Of a stretch of 64,000 bases of DNA, positions 16,813-25,726 are shown one piece after another. A model generated the notes under the pieces. That model was not told where the DNA came from, did no database searches, and was given only the letters and a program-made list of their open reading frames with translations. This DNA comes from Putridiphycobacter sp965230195. GTDB taxonomy: Bacteria; Bacteroidota; Bacteroidia; Flavobacteriales_D; Crocinitomicaceae. The DNA lies in the NCBI GenBank assembly GCA_965230195.1, contig OZ245997.1, positions 6,386,001-6,450,000 of the forward strand, written 5' to 3'. Within the stretch, counting starts at the first letter, position 1, and every line of letters begins with the position of its first letter. Position numbers and translations under genes: made by a program.

Positions 16813-18636
16813 ATGAATAATTTTGACAATAGAAAATATATCATTAGTTTTTTATTTATCCTGATTGGGGTGGTGTTCATTTTCAGACTGGCGTATATGC
16901 AGTTGATTGATGACCAGTGGAAAAACAGGGCTGCACAGATATCAGAAAATAAAATCATCACTTACCCGGCCAGGGGAATTGTATATGACCGGAATCAAAA
17001 TATTCTTATTTCGAATCAGGTTTTTTACGATTTGCTTGTTATTCCAAAAGAGGTTGAAGATATCGATTCTGTTGCTTTTGCTAAATTGCTCAATATTGAC
17101 ATTGAGGACTATACAAAACGAATGCAAAAGGCAAAGGATTATTCGTATAGAAAGGCATCTGTATTTGAAAAGCAAATCTCACCTTCAGATTTTACAAAAA
17201 TAGGACCTGAGTTGTATAAGTATAAAGGATTTATTGAACAGGAAAGAACCTTGCGAACCTATCCGAACCAAATTGGTGCTCATCTTTTGGGCTATATGAA
17301 TGAGGTAAACGACAGGGACCTTAATAAAGACAATTATTACCGGTCGGGTGATTATATCGGTAGAAGTGGAATAGAAAAACAATATGAAGCTATATTAAGA
17401 GGAGAAAGAGGCGTTAAATACATTCTTCAGGACGCTCATGGCAGGTTTACAGGTAGTTTTGAGGATGGTAAATACGATACACTGGCCCAACAGGGTAAAA
17501 ATATTGAGCTGGGAATTGACCTGAATTTACAGGCGTATGGTGAAAAACTCATGCAAAATAAACTGGGAAGTATCGTAGCCATTGAACCTTCGAGTGGCGA
17601 AATACTTTGCATGGTATCATCACCCACATTTAATCCCAACCTTCTGGTTGGCCGTGATCTGGGGAATAATTATCAGGATTTAGCAAAAGATTCACTAAAG
17701 CCATTACTAAACCGTTCGGCTATTTCAACATACCCACCAGGTTCAACTTTTAAGCTGATTATGTCTTTGATTGGTCTGCAGGAGGGTGTTGTAACAGAAA
17801 ACTCAAGTTTTCCCTGTACAAAAAGCCTTGTGGGGTGTCACCAGCATCCAACTGCACAATCAATTTCTGACGCTGTAAAAATGTCGTGTAATCCGTATTT
17901 TTATTATCTGACCAAGAGAATCATTCATCAGGGTAAATCAAAGAATGCATTTGAGGATGCCGGGATAGGTCTGGATAACCTGCGTGATTACACTTTGAGC
18001 TTTGGACTAGGATCAAATCTGGAGACTGATATTATAGGAATGAAAAAAGGGTTGATACCTGGAAGAAGTTTTTATGATAGATGGTACGGTAAAAACCGCT
18101 GGATGTTCAGTACCATTTATTCAATAAGTATTGGTCAGGGAGAGGTTTTGGTTAATCCGGTTGAGATGGCTAATATGGCAGTAATCATGGCCAATAAAGG
18201 TTATTACTATCATCCTCACTTCATTAAATCTGTTAAAGGAGATACCATTCCTGAAATTTTCAGAACCAAACAACGTACTTCAATCGACAGGAAACATTAT
18301 GAAACGGTGGTAGATGGAATGGCGAGGGTAGTAAATGAGGCCGGAGGAACGGCCCGGAGGGCACGAATAGATAGCATTGTGGTTTGCGGAAAAACCGGAA
18401 CTGCGCAAAATCCTCATGGTGCGGATCATTCCATATTTATCGCTTTTGCACCTAAAGATAACCCGAAAATAGCTATTTCAGTTTATATTGAAAATGCCGG
18501 ATTTGGTGGTACCTGGGCAGCTCCTATTGCCAGTTTGATGATTGAACAATATCTCGAAAAAGAAATATCGGAAAGCAGTGAGAGGCGGGAAAAAAGGATT
18601 TTGGAAGCTAATTTATTGAATATAGATGAGGACTAA
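16813..18636 (+). CDS. mrdA: Penicillin-binding protein 2 (elongation transpeptidase)
   Basis: The 607-residue class B PBP has an N-terminal membrane anchor (about 8-28), the PBP dimerisation domain with ARGIVYDRN and GYMNEV, and a C-terminal transpeptidase. The active-site motifs are S311-T-F-K, S358-C-N and K527-T-G. It cross-links peptidoglycan during cell elongation, paired with the RodA polymerase. It starts 6 bases after mreD and overlaps rodA by 11 bases, the standard arrangement. Confidence 0.96.
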   Translation: MNNFDNRKYIISFLFILIGVVFIFRLAYMQLIDDQWKNRAAQISENKIITYPARGIVYDRNQNILISNQVFYDLLVIPKEVEDIDSVAFAKLLNIDIEDYTKRMQKAKDYSYRKASVFEKQISPSDFTKIGPELYKYKGFIEQERTLRTYPNQIGAHLLGYMNEVNDRDLNKDNYYRSGDYIGRSGIEKQYEAILRGERGVKYILQDAHGRFTGSFEDGKYDTLAQQGKNIELGIDLNLQAYGEKLMQNKLGSIVAIEPSSGEILCMVSSPTFNPNLLVGRDLGNNYQDLAKDSLKPLLNRSAISTYPPGSTFKLIMSLIGLQEGVVTENSSFPCTKSLVGCHQHPTAQSISDAVKMSCNPYFYYLTKRIIHQGKSKNAFEDAGIGLDNLRDYTLSFGLGSNLETDIIGMKKGLIPGRSFYDRWYGKNRWMFSTIYSISIGQGEVLVNPVEMANMAVIMANKGYYYHPHFIKSVKGDTIPEIFRTKQRTSIDRKHYETVVDGMARVVNEAGGTARRARIDSIVVCGKTGTAQNPHGADHSIFIAFAPKDNPKIAISVYIENAGFGGTWAAPIASLMIEQYLEKEISESSERREKRILEANLLNIDED

Positions 18637-19954
18637 GAGTAGACTAATAGGAGATATTGACTGGGTAGTTGTTCTGATTTATATCGTACTGGTAGGATTA
18701 GGTTTATCAAATATCTATTCTTCTGCATTCGATCCCGACCATGCCTTAATCTTTGATTTAAAAAAGGAGTATGGTAAACAATTCATGTGGATTTGTGTAT
18801 CATTATTTTTGGGGTTAATCATTCTATTAGTTGAAGGCAGTTTTATCAAAAAGAATGCTTACTGGATTTATGGAGCAACAATGGTTTTACTCGTTTTGGT
18901 ACTGTTTAGCCGGCCGGTTAATGGTGCGCGGTCCTGGTTCGGTTTTGGAATGTTTGGTATTCAACCTTCAGAGTTTGCCAAAATAGGGATCAGTCTTGCA
19001 TTAGCCAAGTATATTTCAGAGTTAGGGGTTAATGTCAGTGAACTGAAATCGAGATTGAAAATTCTTTTAATACTTGGAGCTCCCTCGGCACTGGTACTAT
19101 TACAACCTGATGCCGGAACATTTATAATTTTTGTTTCATTTATTTTGGTTTTGTACCGTGAAGGCCTTTCCGGTAATATTATCCTTTTTGGAATTGTGGC
19201 CATAATTGTAGCGGTTATCACATTACTGGTTGCCGATAATTCATTTTTCTTTCCATTTACAAAAATTAAAATGTCGGGAAAATTTGGGGTCTTTATATTC
19301 ATTACTATACTAACAGGCTCCTTTTTTATCCTGGTTAAGAATTTTGTATTACCAAGAAACAGAAGACAATTGTATCGGGCTATTATTGGCGGGTTTATTG
19401 TTTCAATCATTTTTGTAAATTTTGTTGAATTAGGTTATTCAAACCTGCTAAAGAGCCATCAAAAAGAAAGAATAGATCTCCTTTTAGGCAAAATTGTAGA
19501 TCCTAATGGAAAAGGCTACAATATTAACCGTTCGAAAGCTGCAATTGGTTCAGGTGGCTTTTTAGGAGTTGGATACAAGCAATCCAAACTGGCTAACGCC
19601 CATCAAAATCACGTGCCAATGCACAGTACCGACTTTATATTTTGTACCTGGTCGGAAGAACGGGGCTTTGTAGGTTCGGCTTTTTTGATTTTACTTTACC
19701 TGACCCTTTTGATTAAGATTGTTGCAATAGCTGAAAGACAGCGATCGAAGTTTACCCGTGTCTATGGTTATTCCGTAGCAGGTATTTTCTTTTTTCATGT
19801 CCTGATTAATATCGGCATGGCAATAGGGCTGGCTCCTGTTATAGGTATTCCGCTGCCATTTTTCAGTTATGGCGGTTCTAGTATGATGGCCTTTTCAATT
19901 TTACTTTTTATTCTCATAAAACTGGATTCTGAACGTAAAACCGTACTTAAATAA
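18626..19954 (+). CDS. rodA: Rod shape-determining SEDS glycosyltransferase RodA
   Basis: The 442-residue protein has about ten membrane segments and SEDS family motifs: LLQPDAGTFIIF, SKAAIGSGGFLGVGY, HVPMHSTDFIFC with SEERGFVGS, and PVIGIPLPFFSYGGSS. It polymerises glycan strands for the lateral wall together with PBP2. It overlaps pbp2 at the start and shares a base with the next gene (TAATG). Confidence 0.96.
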   Translation: MRTKSRLIGDIDWVVVLIYIVLVGLGLSNIYSSAFDPDHALIFDLKKEYGKQFMWICVSLFLGLIILLVEGSFIKKNAYWIYGATMVLLVLVLFSRPVNGARSWFGFGMFGIQPSEFAKIGISLALAKYISELGVNVSELKSRLKILLILGAPSALVLLQPDAGTFIIFVSFILVLYREGLSGNIILFGIVAIIVAVITLLVADNSFFFPFTKIKMSGKFGVFIFITILTGSFFILVKNFVLPRNRRQLYRAIIGGFIVSIIFVNFVELGYSNLLKSHQKERIDLLLGKIVDPNGKGYNINRSKAAIGSGGFLGVGYKQSKLANAHQNHVPMHSTDFIFCTWSEERGFVGSAFLILLYLTLLIKIVAIAERQRSKFTRVYGYSVAGIFFFHVLINIGMAIGLAPVIGIPLPFFSYGGSSMMAFSILLFILIKLDSERKTVLK

Positions 19955-20664
19955 TGAAAGAATCCTTAAGGCATATCGCACTTTTTGTCGGCTTGGTTTT
20001 CCTGACGACTATAATGGCGTCGATTTTATTGAAGTTTTTAGGTAAAGAGGTAGATATTGAAAATGTAAGTCCTTCAGGCTACATGCTTAGTGGAGCACTT
20101 ACACAAATAGTAATTTTTACAGGATCATTTATTTTGTACCTTCTTGTTACGGGTCAGAAGTATAACGAAGTACTCTGGTTGAGTAAAGTAAACAAGGCCT
20201 GGGTTCAAAAAACCATATTGATTTTAATCGGGAGTTATATTGCTGCCGGTTTATTGGGTTATATCAACAGTCTTGTAGAAACTCTGATTCCTGAAAACAG
20301 CCTGGTGCAATACAGCCAAAAGGTTAGCCAACTTCAGACGGATATTTTGGGTAGTTTTAAATCGTACAGAATAATTTATCCGGTTTTTGTGGTTGGTATT
20401 TTAACAGCAATTGGTGAAGAGTTGGTGTTTCGTGGCTTTTTGTTGAAAAAGGTATATGATATAGGTCAAAACAGGAATGTTGCGATTGTAATGAGTGCAT
20501 TAATATTTGCAGTTGTTCATTTCCAGATACTAAACTTTTTACCCATTTTTTTTATGGGGCTTGTACTGGGCTATGTTTATTTCGAGTCGAAAAATATTAT
20601 TTATCCTATGATTATCCATTGTTTATTTAACAGTATTCAGGTATTATTAATTCAATACATCTGA
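19954..20664 (+). CDS. CPBP-family intramembrane metalloprotease
   Basis: The 236-residue protein has about seven hydrophobic segments and the Abi/CPBP motifs: GEELVFRGFLL (EExxxR), a conserved His in VVHFQ, and HCLFNSI (HxxxN). Family members are prenyl-protein-type proteases; the bacterial substrates are mostly unknown. The stop of rodA and this start overlap in TAATG, so it is translated with the cell-shape genes. A role in envelope growth or self-protection is inference from position only. Confidence 0.85.
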   Translation: MKESLRHIALFVGLVFLTTIMASILLKFLGKEVDIENVSPSGYMLSGALTQIVIFTGSFILYLLVTGQKYNEVLWLSKVNKAWVQKTILILIGSYIAAGLLGYINSLVETLIPENSLVQYSQKVSQLQTDILGSFKSYRIIYPVFVVGILTAIGEELVFRGFLLKKVYDIGQNRNVAIVMSALIFAVVHFQILNFLPIFFMGLVLGYVYFESKNIIYPMIIHCLFNSIQVLLIQYI

Positions 20665-20700
20665 TTATTGTTAGTGTATCAACAAAGGATTTCCTGGCCG

Positions 20701-21414
20701 TTAATTGACTATTTCAGGTTCCATAATTTGCCCCGGGACCAAAGCTTCAATAATCTTGATTTTTTTATGATCTCTTTTATCACTTCTGTCTAAATCGAAG
20801 TAAGAAAGGCCATTGAAAAGGGAGCGACTCCATTCGTCTCGGAGTTGGTTAATGACTTTACCAATTTCAGTTTTTACTTTAATATAAATACCGTAAGAAG
20901 TATTAGCCTTTTGTTTAATCTGTATGGCATGTAGCTCTGTGATCTGAAGGAAACTTTGACCTGGCATGACCTCACATACCAATTTCGCTTTTTCCAGTTT
21001 CGAGACAGTGGATTGGGCGCGAATACTATTTGGATTCTCTTTTAGAGCCTCCCTGGCTTCTCTGAGTTGGTTTTCTACTTCGTATATATCTTTTTTTGTA
21101 TACATGACCTGTTTTACATCCTTTTCGGGACTAAACATATTGGCGGTAAGAAAATGATATAGGAGCTCACCAAGTTCTGAAATATCATGCGGTTCTGTTT
21201 CAATAAGGATATCATTATCATTATTAATAACAATCGAAAAGACATTTCTGTCATTAAACTGAACGGATTCGGTATTTTCACTTTTAACAGGTAGTACCTG
21301 TAATATCCCCGATTCAAGACTCATGGTTGTGGTAACAATAAAGAATATCAGTAAAAGAAAGGCAATGTCAGCCATTGACCCGGCATTAATTTCATCAAGT
21401 TTACGAATAGGCAT
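20701..21414 (-). CDS. ExbD/TolR-family protein, diverged second copy (long type)
   Basis: The 237-residue protein has one N-terminal membrane helix with the conserved Asp (SMADIAFLLLIFFIVT) after a short cytoplasmic LDEINAG, then a large periplasmic domain. It is a clear paralog of the 240-residue protein at 23047-23769: N-terminus, the KLEKAKLVC region and the C-terminal LVPGQIMEPEIVN all align. Such proteins form proton channels with ExbB. It stands apart from its paralog, beyond a terminator and a repeat element, and after the short-type copy, so gene order is mirrored. Confidence 0.9.
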   Translation of the reverse strand: MPIRKLDEINAGSMADIAFLLLIFFIVTTTMSLESGILQVLPVKSENTESVQFNDRNVFSIVINNDNDILIETEPHDISELGELLYHFLTANMFSPEKDVKQVMYTKKDIYEVENQLREAREALKENPNSIRAQSTVSKLEKAKLVCEVMPGQSFLQITELHAIQIKQKANTSYGIYIKVKTEIGKVINQLRDEWSRSLFNGLSYFDLDRSDKRDHKKIKIIEALVPGQIMEPEIVN

Positions 21415-21604
21415 AAGATTAATTTTAATTACTGGTATGAATTAGGGTCACCTCGCACCAGTATGGTTTGTACTTAAAAGGCGCAAATAGTATGCCATCA
21501 GCCTGGTTTTTCAGTACATTATCAGTACACTTTAAACCCGTTTAATGACAGATGAGAGATAACTGAATGAAAACCATTGTCAGTTCTTATATATTGATAG
21601 ATTT

Positions 21605-21636
21605 CAAAAAGTCGAAAGCTGATTGGTTTTCGACTT
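21605..21636 (-). terminator. Intrinsic terminator after the short exbD copy
   Basis: A 9-bp stem (AAGTCGAAA at 21609-21617 and TTTCGACTT at 21628-21636) with a 10-base loop is followed on the minus strand by a T-run (A at 21606-21610). It lies beyond the repeat element. Confidence 0.6.
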
Positions 21637-21652
21637 ATCTTTGAGTCTTTCA

Positions 21653-21750
21653 GGAGGTTTCCCTCCTCGAGGAGGGATTATAAGGGAGGTGACCACAAAA
21701 TGGCGGCATCAAAACAAAATCACCCTCCTCAATCCTCCCTCAAGGGAGGA
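21653..21750. repeat. Compound palindromic (REP/BIME-like) element
   Basis: Two short hairpins face each other. CCCTCCTC/GAGGAGGG is a perfect palindrome at 21661-21676. TCCTCCCT and AGGGAGGA pair at 21733-21750. The stretch from GAGGAGGG to GGGAGGTG on the left is an imperfect inverted copy of the right stretch from CACCCTCC to CCTCCCTC. The strongly GC-rich sequence in AT-rich DNA points to a dispersed repeat. Other copies are not in this window. Confidence 0.5.
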
Positions 21751-21802
21751 AGTATATATTTGATGGGATTGTAATAATCAAACAATAAGTGCAAAATTTT
21801 TA

Positions 21803-22279
21803 TCAGGGTAACTCGTCATAATTTGTTTCTGTCGAATAAACAATTCTATACCCTTTAACTTTAGGGTCACTCAAAGCACGCTTAATATTGTCGACAACTT
21901 TCATATTAACATCATCATCAATCTTAAGAACTGTATATACATCATAAGTTTCCATATCCGGAGGTGTTTTCCATATTTTCCATGAGGCAATTGCGTTTTG
22001 ATAATCTACCTGTAACTGATCATCCAAAAACACCTCTACCGGGGCGTCGCTACCTGCATTGGTCGGATAGCCGGCCCAGATATAGTCAACGTCATCATCT
22101 TTATTGAGTTCAATGGCAATGGATGAGTCCGGAATCTGAACTTCTAGGTTAACAGGTTCTTTTTCCTTAGGCCTGGTGGCAACCATGAAGAAAAATAAGA
22201 GCATGAAAACAATATCCGGCAAAGCGGCTGTATTGACTGGTGGTTGTCCCTTCTTTCCTTTTTTTCTAAATTTTGACAT
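21803..22279 (-). CDS. ExbD/TolR-family protein, diverged second copy (short type)
   Basis: The 158-residue protein has a Lys-rich cytoplasmic start, one membrane helix with conserved Asp (LPDIVFMLLFFFMVAT) and a periplasmic domain. It is a close paralog of the 157-residue protein at 22566-23039: the first 40 residues are almost identical and most of the rest aligns, while many codons differ at third positions. So the duplication is old but the protein is constrained. It lies after the terminator of the main exb operon. Confidence 0.9.
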   Translation of the reverse strand: MSKFRKKGKKGQPPVNTAALPDIVFMLLFFFMVATRPKEKEPVNLEVQIPDSSIAIELNKDDDVDYIWAGYPTNAGSDAPVEVFLDDQLQVDYQNAIASWKIWKTPPDMETYDVYTVLKIDDDVNMKVVDNIKRALSDPKVKGYRIVYSTETNYDELP

Positions 22280-22511
22280 AATAAAATGGTTTAGTGATAA
22301 GCATTTGTTGAAATGCTCTTGTTAATTAAAGTGAATAGTTCCCGATACAGTTCAGATGTTTTTTAAACCTGCTTAAACTGACTGTTATTTTTTTACTCAC
22401 TCATCTTAACAGCCACAAGGAATATGCCATCTGGCCTTACTTTTAGTATATGATTAATACCATTCAAACTACCAGATTAACACCTGAAGGTAAAATGAAG
22501 ATTCAGGACAT

Positions 22512-22542
22512 AAAAAAACCGCTCAAAACATTGAGCGGTTTT
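22512..22542 (-). terminator. Intrinsic terminator of the main exbB-exbD operon
   Basis: A 12-bp perfect stem (22515-22526 and 22531-22542) with a 4-base loop is followed on the minus strand by a T-run from the A tract at 22512-22518. It lies 24 bases after the exbD stop. Confidence 0.88.
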
Positions 22543-22565
22543 CAAATTTAATGATTCAAAGGATT

Positions 22566-23039
22566 TTAATTATCTCCGAAAGTGGTTCCCGTTGAGTAAA
22601 CGATTCTATAACCTTTTACAGATGGATCACTTAGTGCTTTCTTGATATTGTCCACAGTTTTCATATTGACATCATCATCAATTTTTAAAATAGTATACAC
22701 ATCATATACTTCTTTATCCTGTGGTTTATTCGCTAATTTCCATGGACCAATTGAGTTTTGGTAATCCACTTTTAACTGATCATCCAAAAATACCTCTACT
22801 AAGGCACCTTCACCACCGTCAGTTGGATATCCAGCCCAAATATAATCGGTATCATCATCTTTATTTAATTCAATAGAAATAGATGATCCCGGAATTTCAA
22901 CCTCCAAATTAGCAGGCTCTTTCTCCTTAGGTCTTGTAGCTACCATGAAGAAAAACAAGAGCATGAATACAATATCAGGTAAGGCCGCTGTATTAACAGG
23001 CGGTTGTCCTTTTTTCCCTTTTTTTCTAAACTTTGACAT
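22566..23039 (-). CDS. ExbD/TolR-family biopolymer transport protein (short type)
   Basis: The 157-residue protein has one membrane helix with the conserved Asp (LPDIVFMLLFFFMVAT) and a periplasmic domain ending in VKGYRIVYSTGT. It is a component of a proton-driven ExbB/ExbD motor energising outer-membrane or envelope processes. It starts 7 bases after the long-type exbD and is the last gene of the exb operon before a strong terminator. Confidence 0.92.
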   Translation of the reverse strand: MSKFRKKGKKGQPPVNTAALPDIVFMLLFFFMVATRPKEKEPANLEVEIPGSSISIELNKDDDTDYIWAGYPTDGGEGALVEVFLDDQLKVDYQNSIGPWKLANKPQDKEVYDVYTILKIDDDVNMKTVDNIKKALSDPSVKGYRIVYSTGTTFGDN

Positions 23040-23046
23040 AGTACTG

Positions 23047-23769
23047 TTAATTCGTTATTTTCGGTTCAAGCAATCTGTTAGGGATCAAAATGTCTATTAC
23101 TTTTATCTTTTCCTGATCTTCAACATTGGCCGGATCAAGATCGGAATAAGCGATACCATTAAAAATCTCCTTGCACTTTTCATCTTTAACCTTCTTTACT
23201 ACTTTACCAATCTCATTTTGTACAGCAATGTAAATACCATAAGATGTTCCGGCTTTTTGCTTTAATTGAATAGCTGCCGTTTCATTAATTTGCATGTATT
23301 TTCCATCAGGCATAGCATTACAAACCAACAAACTTTTTTCAAGTTTTGCCACATTAGATTTGGCAATGATATCTTCAGGATTTTGCTCAAGAATCTGATT
23401 CGCCTGAGCCAAATCAACCTTAACATCCTTAATATCCCTTAGTTGATATTCAACTTGTGTTGGGTCGGTTTCTGCGTTATACAAATTAGCAGTATAGTAA
23501 TAATATAGCAGGTCATTTAACTCCTCAATAACTGCCGGTTTATCTTCAATTAAAAGTTGATCATTCGCATTGATATTAATAGAGAAAATGTCTCTTTTTC
23601 TAACATCAGGTAACGGAATATCGATATCAACCTCAATTGTCATTGGCAATGTTTTTGGAATCCCTGCTTCTAAGTCCATTGTAGTAGTTACAATGAAAAA
23701 GATTAAAAGCAAGAAGGCAATATCGGCCATTGACCCTGCATTAATTTCTTCTAATTCTCTTCTTGCCAT
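23047..23769 (-). CDS. ExbD/TolR-family biopolymer transport protein (long type)
   Basis: The 240-residue protein has a short cytoplasmic segment (REELEEINAGSMAD-like start), one membrane helix with the conserved Asp (SMADIAFLLLIFFIVT) and an extended periplasmic domain with a helical stretch around 120-150, longer than classical ExbD (about 140 residues). Operon order is exbB, membrane protein, long exbD, short exbD. The operon probably drives an envelope machine. Which one (TonB-like uptake or another) cannot be said, since no tonB is present here. Confidence 0.92.
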   Translation of the reverse strand: MARRELEEINAGSMADIAFLLLIFFIVTTTMDLEAGIPKTLPMTIEVDIDIPLPDVRKRDIFSININANDQLLIEDKPAVIEELNDLLYYYYTANLYNAETDPTQVEYQLRDIKDVKVDLAQANQILEQNPEDIIAKSNVAKLEKSLLVCNAMPDGKYMQINETAAIQLKQKAGTSYGIYIAVQNEIGKVVKKVKDEKCKEIFNGIAYSDLDPANVEDQEKIKVIDILIPNRLLEPKITN

Positions 23770-23775
23770 ACTAAA

Positions 23776-24720
23776 TTATTTACTGAAAAATCTCGTTAAC
23801 GATATTGTTCCCTGGAATAAGATTAATGCAATAGAAATTACAATTAAAGTAGCAGTAATTAATATTCCTGCTCCGGTATAATGGAAACTCTCATCAGTAT
23901 AATTACTGGTTTCTAACATTTTTCCCGTACCTGCTTCCGGTGCAATTTTATAACAAATAAAGGCAATTGCAGCTAAAGCTACCATTCCAATAAGAGATCT
24001 TACAAATCGCTTAGGTTCTTTTACAACATTAATTAATGTAAAGGCAAAAATAGCGATAAAGGCAAAGATCATTAACCATTTGGTATAAGTGATCGACTTT
24101 TCAGTTGCTGCCTGGAATTCACGGTTTTTAGTAACCAGTTTATTAACTGTAACAATCGTTTTATCCTCGTCTTTCTCGATACCCATATCAGCATACATTT
24201 GCATGCTTACGCTATCTAAAATAGCAGCACCTTCTTCAACTGATAATGAATCCGGAACTAATGCAGCTTCATTAAAAGCAATGAATTCTTCAACGGCCAG
24301 GTCTTCGTAACTTAAAACTTCATTACCATTGATTAGTGCAGCATTTTCAACAATTCTATCTTCTTCTCCGGGAATTTTAAGAATCCCATCACCGATTTCA
24401 CCAATTTTATTCTTCTCTTCTCCTTTTGACTCAACAAAAGCAGCATAGTCATATACAGTATTGTTTGACAAATCAAAAACCAATTTGGCTTTGTTATCTA
24501 AAACATAGTCATATAATACTTCCTGAACCGGTTCCTGACGTTTTCCATCTTCGTCTTTTGGCATTGGATGCTCAATAACGAAGAAAGCCTGATCAGTAAG
24601 TTCAAGATCTTCATCTGAACCCGGTGCCAATGAAATGTTATTCCAGATCAGGAATAATCCCAATATGAAAAGCACTGCCATTCCGACTTTCAGAATAAGT
24701 GATACTAATTTATTTTCCAT
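23776..24720 (-). CDS. Membrane protein of the ExbB/ExbD operon, function unknown
   Basis: The 314-residue protein has an N-terminal membrane helix (about 8-28), an acidic periplasmic region of roughly 170 residues, and three more hydrophobic segments near 210, 238 and 285-305. I recognise no named domain. It lies between exbB and the first exbD with gaps of 35 and 6 bases, so it is made with the motor proteins. I recall similar genes at this place in other Bacteroidota operons. It could be a structural partner of the motor (inference). Confidence 0.75.
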   Translation of the reverse strand: MENKLVSLILKVGMAVLFILGLFLIWNNISLAPGSDEDLELTDQAFFVIEHPMPKDEDGKRQEPVQEVLYDYVLDNKAKLVFDLSNNTVYDYAAFVESKGEEKNKIGEIGDGILKIPGEEDRIVENAALINGNEVLSYEDLAVEEFIAFNEAALVPDSLSVEEGAAILDSVSMQMYADMGIEKDEDKTIVTVNKLVTKNREFQAATEKSITYTKWLMIFAFIAIFAFTLINVVKEPKRFVRSLIGMVALAAIAFICYKIAPEAGTGKMLETSNYTDESFHYTGAGILITATLIVISIALILFQGTISLTRFFSK

Positions 24721-24755
24721 AATATTTTATTATCGTGTTAATTAAACGAATAAAA

Positions 24756-25595
24756 TTACTTAGCTGCGTTGTTTTTCAACATTACATCAATTAATGAAAT
24801 TGATGCGTCCTCCATATCGTTAACAATACTGTCAACTTTAGAGATCAGGTAATTATAAAATACTTGTAGGATAATTGCAACAATCAAACCGAATACAGTT
24901 GTTAATAGGGCTACTTTAATATCCCCTGCAATCTGATCAGCCTGTACACCACCGTTTGTTTCAATGGTATCAAAGGCCTGAATCATACCGATTACCGTAC
25001 CCATGAATCCTAACATTGGTGCCAATGCAATAAATAACTGAATCCAGGACATTCCTTTCTCTAATAATCCCATTTGAACACCACCATAAGAAATTACAGA
25101 TTTTTCAACCATATCAATTCCTTCGTCAGCTCTGTCCAATCCCTGGTAAAAGATAGAAGCAACAGGACCTCTTGTGTTTCTGCAAATTTCTTTCGCAGCT
25201 TCAACACCACCTGAAGCTAATGCTTCGTCAACATTTGAAACTAACTTTTTAGTATTAGTAGTAGCTAAGTTCAGGTAAACAATTCTTTCAATTACCAATG
25301 CCAAACCAAAAATTAAACAGGCTAATACAATTCCCATAAAGGCAGGACCACCTTCAATAAATCTGGTTTTTAATTCATTTGTAAAAGAAGTTTGAGGAGC
25401 AGTCGCTTCTTCAGCAGCTTTCTCTGCATTTTCTCCTTCTGTGGCTGGAGCAACTTCTGTATTTTCTTCTTCAACAACAGTTGAAGAGTCTGCCATCTCC
25501 ACGTTTGCGTCAGTGCTATCTCCTTCTTCTGCAAATGCCGAAGTCCCGAAAGTCAATAAACCTAAAATAGCTAAAAATGCTAATCCTTTTTTCAT
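24756..25595 (-). CDS. exbB: MotA/TolQ/ExbB proton channel family protein
   Basis: The 279-residue protein has a signal-like N-terminus (cleavage likely after AFA), an Ala/Glu-rich stretch (about 22-70), one membrane helix (80-102) and the MotA/TolQ/ExbB domain with two further helices. The family region reads LAPMLGFMGTVIGMIQAF, then LLTTVFGLIVAI. It forms the pentameric stator around the ExbD dimer in the inner membrane. It heads the exb operon. The acidic N-terminal extension is longer than in E. coli ExbB. Confidence 0.93.
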   Translation of the reverse strand: MKKGLAFLAILGLLTFGTSAFAEEGDSTDANVEMADSSTVVEEENTEVAPATEGENAEKAAEEATAPQTSFTNELKTRFIEGGPAFMGIVLACLIFGLALVIERIVYLNLATTNTKKLVSNVDEALASGGVEAAKEICRNTRGPVASIFYQGLDRADEGIDMVEKSVISYGGVQMGLLEKGMSWIQLFIALAPMLGFMGTVIGMIQAFDTIETNGGVQADQIAGDIKVALLTTVFGLIVAIILQVFYNYLISKVDSIVNDMEDASISLIDVMLKNNAAK

Positions 25596-25726
25596 TTTTT
25601 TAAATTTGAGTTATGTTTTTATTTTTTATATATAAAATCGTCAGTTTTACTAACGAGTTGCTAAAGTACAAAAATTTATAATTAATACTGGTTTTAGCGA
25701 AAGTATTTTGCCCTCAGACCTTAGTA

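Larger units (their letters stand above)
21415..21802. other. Noncoding gap between the two duplicated exbD genes
   Basis: 388 bases without a gene. It contains the minus-strand terminator at 21605-21636 and a compound palindromic element at 21653-21750. No promoter for the gene at 20701 is clear. Confidence 0.6.

Noticed and set aside
18961..19410. 149-residue minus-strand ORF inside rodA
   Set aside because: It is an antisense shadow of a clear rodA gene.
20701..23769. Idea that the second ExbD pair is an assembly duplication
   Set aside because: The copies differ at many third codon positions and in several residues, and the gene order is mirrored, so it is a real old duplication.
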